Below are positions 48,771 through 51,428 of a stretch of DNA of 51,428 nucleotides, piece by piece (positions within the stretch are counted from its first letter, which is position 1; each line of letters starts with the position of its first letter). Made by a program: the position numbers and the translations under genes. The stretch covers positions 1 to 51,428 of the forward strand of contig CAAEIM010000137.1 in NCBI GenBank assembly GCA_900755995.1. Direction: 5' to 3'. The notes beneath the pieces are model-generated. The model did no database searches, was not told the DNA's origin, and was given only the letters and a program-made list of their open reading frames with translations. The DNA is from Clostridia bacterium (lineage in GTDB: Bacteria > Bacillota > Clostridia > Oscillospirales > Acutalibacteraceae).

Positions 48771-49316
48771 TTATGTATTTTTAGAGTAAACAGACTTCTT
48801 GAGTATGCCTACATAGGGTAAATTTCTGTAACGCTGAGCATAGTCAAGGCCGTAGCCAACGATAAATGCATCGGGGATTACAGTGCCTACATAGTCAACG
48901 TCAAGGTCTGCAACACGTCTTTCAGGTTTGTCAAATAATGTGCAAATGCGAACCGAAGCAGCTTTTTTGGCATAAAGATACTTCTCGATAAAAGCAACTG
49001 TATTGCCCGAGTCAACAATATCCTCAACCACTAAAACATTTTTGCCCTCAACAGGAACAGACATATCTTTTATAATATTAACTCTGCCCGAGCTTACGGT
49101 TGAATCGCCGTAGCTTGACACAGTCATAAAATCTATTGTAAAACCAAGGTTTATCTCCCTCATTAAATCGACCATAAATGAAATACAGCCGTTGAGCAGA
49201 CCAACCATTATAAAGTCTTTGCCATTATAATCCATTTCGATTTTTTTTGCAAGCGATTTCACAATATTTTCAATATCTTCTTTGCTGTAGAGTATTTTTT
49301 CTATATCCTTATGCAT
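48771..49316 (-). CDS. hpt: Hypoxanthine phosphoribosyltransferase
   Basis: Purine salvage: hypoxanthine or guanine plus PRPP to IMP/GMP. 181 residues. The PRPP-binding signature VLVVEDIVDSGNTVAFIE is at ~94-111, preceded by VGLLNGCISFMVDLMR and the flexible loop TVSSYGDSTVSSGRV; FIVGYGLDYAQRYRNLPYVG closes the fold. The start follows AAGGCGG. In Bacillus the Hpt-TilS-FtsH group is linked by regulation and order, and this arrangement is the same. It lies 16 nt after tilS. Confidence 0.96.
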   Translation of the reverse strand: MHKDIEKILYSKEDIENIVKSLAKKIEMDYNGKDFIMVGLLNGCISFMVDLMREINLGFTIDFMTVSSYGDSTVSSGRVNIIKDMSVPVEGKNVLVVEDIVDSGNTVAFIEKYLYAKKAASVRICTLFDKPERRVADLDVDYVGTVIPDAFIVGYGLDYAQRYRNLPYVGILKKSVYSKNT

Positions 49317-49332
49317 AAAAGAACCGCCTTTG

Positions 49333-50649
49333 TCATATAATCTTAAATTTGCGTTTTACATCACTGTAATTTTTATGAGATAATTTCATTCCTTTGCACC
49401 ATAAAATTTTATCTTCAACAGCCACAACGGGAATCTTATCTCTTTGCTCAGACGGAATTTTATACTCATTCATAGCTTTTCTCAATGGCTTGGTAATATT
49501 TCTGTCCTGAAAAAATATTTTATCTCCCTGTTTGCGTGTTCTTATGACAGCGTGTTCTATTTCCTCATCAGACAGAGATATTATATCCTTATCATCACAA
49601 ATACATTCATTTATTTCTTTTACAGAATATTCATTGCTGCATAATGTAAAGCTTTTATTTATGACTTCACCAAATAATATTTCTATATCGGAATTATCAT
49701 TTATTTTGGTGTTTTCAATTCTGAATATGCCCTGCTTTGAAACCGCGCGAAAATCACCGCAGAGGTCAACCGAACCGCCGCTTTTAAGAATTTTGTCAAT
49801 CAAATCAATGTGGATATGCTCGGGAACAGCAGTGCCGCACTCAACACAAATTTTTTTAACTGCATTTTGCCTGATTATTTTATCAAGGCTGAGAAGCTTT
49901 TCTGTGCTGTATCCAAACTTCACCCTGCAAGCCGAAAGCTCCCTTTCTGTACAACTGTCAATATAATTGGACAGCAGCTTTGCATCATCACAAAGTCGCT
50001 TTACGCACACCTCAAAGCTTGGATTAATCTTTTTTAGTTCGGCAATTACATTGTGACGAATTTTGTTGCGGGTGTAATCATCGGTGAGATTTGTGCTGTC
50101 GGTAACAAAGTCAAGGGAATTGTCACGGCAGTATTTTTCAATATATTTTCTGTCGCAAAGAATCAGCGGTCTTATAATTATACCACGCTTTTCAGGAATT
50201 GCACAAAGCCCGTGCAGAGACGTTCCTCTCGCAAGATTTATCATCAGCGTTTCGGCATTATCAGAAAGCGTGTGCGCTGTAGCAATTTTGCAGTTGAGCT
50301 TTTCGGAAAACTCGTCAAATGCATTGTATCTGGCATTTCTTCCGCAAAGCTCCGTACTTATTTTTTGCTCGGCTGCAAGGAGGGGCACATTTATCTTTTT
50401 TACAAAAAGCTCTATACCAAGAGATTTACAGAAGCTTTTACAAAATTCTTCGTCACGCTCTGCCTCTTCCCCTCTTATCATATGATTTATATGTATTGCA
50501 TACAGGGTTAAAGAGTATTTTTCTTTAACAGAATAAAGCATATGCAAAAGTGAAACCGAATCTGCTCCACCCGACAGCGCAACGGCAATGGCATCGTTTT
50601 TCTCGATAAGACTGTAATCATTTACCGCTTTTAAAAATGGATTACTCAC
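49333..50649 (-). CDS. tilS: tRNA(Ile)-lysidine synthetase TilS
   Basis: Converts C34 of the AUA-reading tRNA(Ile) to lysidine; essential decoding enzyme. 438 residues. The PP-loop AVALSGGADSVSLLHML is at ~22-38, IHINHMIRGEEAERDEEF follows, then TAHTLSDNAETLMINLARGT, and a C-terminal domain near FFQDRNITKPLRKAMNEYKIP. The start is GTG 50649 with GGAGG six nt upstream, overlapping the dnaB stop by 8 nt. Confidence 0.95.
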   Translation of the reverse strand: MSNPFLKAVNDYSLIEKNDAIAVALSGGADSVSLLHMLYSVKEKYSLTLYAIHINHMIRGEEAERDEEFCKSFCKSLGIELFVKKINVPLLAAEQKISTELCGRNARYNAFDEFSEKLNCKIATAHTLSDNAETLMINLARGTSLHGLCAIPEKRGIIIRPLILCDRKYIEKYCRDNSLDFVTDSTNLTDDYTRNKIRHNVIAELKKINPSFEVCVKRLCDDAKLLSNYIDSCTERELSACRVKFGYSTEKLLSLDKIIRQNAVKKICVECGTAVPEHIHIDLIDKILKSGGSVDLCGDFRAVSKQGIFRIENTKINDNSDIEILFGEVINKSFTLCSNEYSVKEINECICDDKDIISLSDEEIEHAVIRTRKQGDKIFFQDRNITKPLRKAMNEYKIPSEQRDKIPVVAVEDKILWCKGMKLSHKNYSDVKRKFKII

Positions 50650-51428
50650 GTCTGTCCTCCGTGCCTGTAAATCTCATAAATTCACCCTGCCAATGCATTT
50701 TTACAGTACGAGCCTCGCCGTGACGGTTCTTTGCAACAATACATTCACCGGAATTCTGGTCAGCGCCGTGAGGTGAATCGTCCTCGTTCTTATCGTAATA
50801 ACCCTCACGATACAGAAAAAGTACGATGTCGGCGTCCTGCTCAATAGAACCGGAATCTCGAAGGTCGGATAGCTGCGGTCTGTGGTCGGTACGCTGTTCA
50901 CTTGCACGTGAAAGCTGTGAGAGCGTAATAACAGGCACATTCATCTCTTTTGCAAGAATTTTAAGATTTCTTGTAATCTCAGAAATTTCCTGAACTCTGT
51001 TCTCAATGCGTCTGCCGCTACCCATAAGCTGCAAATAGTCGATAATAACCAAATCAAGCTTTCTCATTCTCCTGAGCTTTGACTTCATCTCGGTAATTGT
51101 TATTCCCGGCGAATCGTCAAGATAAAGCTCTGACTTTCCCAGAATATCACTTGCAGGAATAAGTCTGTCCCATTCTTCGTCATTAAGCTTGCCTGTTCTT
51201 AGCTTTGTGCCCTCAATCAATGCTTCTGATGAGAGCAAGCGGCTTGCGAGCTGTTCCTTTGACATTTCCAACGAGAAAAACGCAACGGTTTTTTTAGCTG
51301 TGCAGGCTACATACCTTGCTATGTTAAGCGCAAAGCTTGTTTTACCCATACCCGGACGGGCTGCAAGAAGAATCAAATCGCTTCGGTTAAGTCCGGTGAT
51401 TACACGGTCGAGGTCGCCGATACCCGTA
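50642..51428 (-). CDS. dnaB: Replicative DNA helicase DnaB (5' end cut by window edge)
   Basis: The reading frame is open to the right edge; only the RecA-like C-terminal domain is present. At the edge it reads GIGDLDRVITGLNRSDL, then Walker A LLAARPGMGKTSFALNIARY, FFSLEMSKEQLASRLLSSEA, the Walker B strand LVIIDYLQLMGSG, ITLSQLSRASEQR with the DLRDSGSIEQDADIVLFLYRE motif, and a C-terminus IVAKNRHGEARTVKMHWQGE (shown in parts). It is a hexameric helicase that unwinds DNA at the fork. TTG 51374 is not the start. The N-terminal domain lies beyond the window. Confidence 0.96.
   Translation of the reverse strand, partial: TGIGDLDRVITGLNRSDLILLAARPGMGKTSFALNIARYVACTAKKTVAFFSLEMSKEQLASRLLSSEALIEGTKLRTGKLNDEEWDRLIPASDILGKSELYLDDSPGITITEMKSKLRRMRKLDLVIIDYLQLMGSGRRIENRVQEISEITRNLKILAKEMNVPVITLSQLSRASEQRTDHRPQLSDLRDSGSIEQDADIVLFLYREGYYDKNEDDSPHGADQNSGECIVAKNRHGEARTVKMHWQGEFMRFTGTEDRRE

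Noticed and set aside
1..51428. tRNA, rRNA, CRISPR, IS or prophage content
   Set aside because: No transposase, integrase, phage structural gene, regular repeat-spacer array or recognisable RNA gene was seen on either strand.

Overview
The window looks like chromosomal core sequence from an AT-rich, low-GC Gram-positive anaerobe of the class Clostridia, probably a Ruminococcaceae/Oscillospirales-type gut organism. Supporting signs are a PolC-type replicase, a Gram-positive LexA (DinR-type) box in front of dinB, strong AGGAGG ribosome binding sites, frequent GTG and TTG starts, the short HisG plus HisZ form of ATP phosphoribosyltransferase, and dipicolinate synthase genes (dpaA/dpaB). The dpa genes imply an endospore former or a recent descendant of one. 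I see no rRNA, tRNA, CRISPR array, insertion sequence or prophage.

Layout. (1) 1-1720, plus strand, accessory: the end of a PadR regulator, a one-helix membrane protein and a secreted Ser/Thr-rich protein form one cassette. It is followed by a compact hairpin RNA or leader and a 67-residue lysine/asparagine-rich protein. (2) 1758-5892: an RluA-type pseudouridine synthase with a DUF1294 membrane protein, a GHL10-type secreted hydrolase, the tRNA methylthiotransferase mtaB, and an HPr-like protein lacking the active-site histidine. (3) 5954-11154, minus: a histidine operon hisZ-G-D-B-A-I-E without hisC, hisH and hisF, with a consensus promoter, a candidate operator and a possible second promoter before hisB. 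(4) 11297-23549, minus: pyrH-frr-uppS-cdsA-dxr-rseP-ispG-polC followed by an AI-2E-type permease. This joins UMP kinase, ribosome recycling, undecaprenyl and phospholipid precursor synthesis, the MEP pathway, a site-2 protease and the replicase. (5) 23619-28755, minus: a DUF188 protein, a sigma-factor-like/transmembrane/cyclophilin fusion, a P-loop protein, pgi and a D,D-carboxypeptidase. (6) 28815-34082, minus: a zinc-ribbon membrane protein, ispF, ispD, metY, a zinc-ribbon/DUF2007 membrane protein, and dpaA-dpaB behind a sigma-K-like promoter. (7) 34190-34373: a long imperfect inverted repeat. (8) 34415-39926, minus: murD, two M42 aminopeptidases, a GNAT protein and a methionine gamma-lyase family protein. 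(9) 40061-43773: a MocR regulator, a small XRE repressor, and an SOS-type dinB operon with a small companion gene. (10) 43832-51428, minus: dnaB (cut by the window edge), tilS, hpt, ftsH, uvrA.

Most of the window is conserved housekeeping. The least ordinary items are: the membrane-anchored protein joining an ECF-sigma-like cytoplasmic half to an extracellular cyclophilin (24170-25501); the PadR/membrane/secreted cassette with the adjacent structured RNA and small protein (1-1720); the HPr-like protein without His-15; the dinB companion gene; a terminator-like hairpin containing the carboxypeptidase ribosome binding site; and the inverted-repeat element upstream of dpaA. All calls come from reading the sequence. 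No database search was run.
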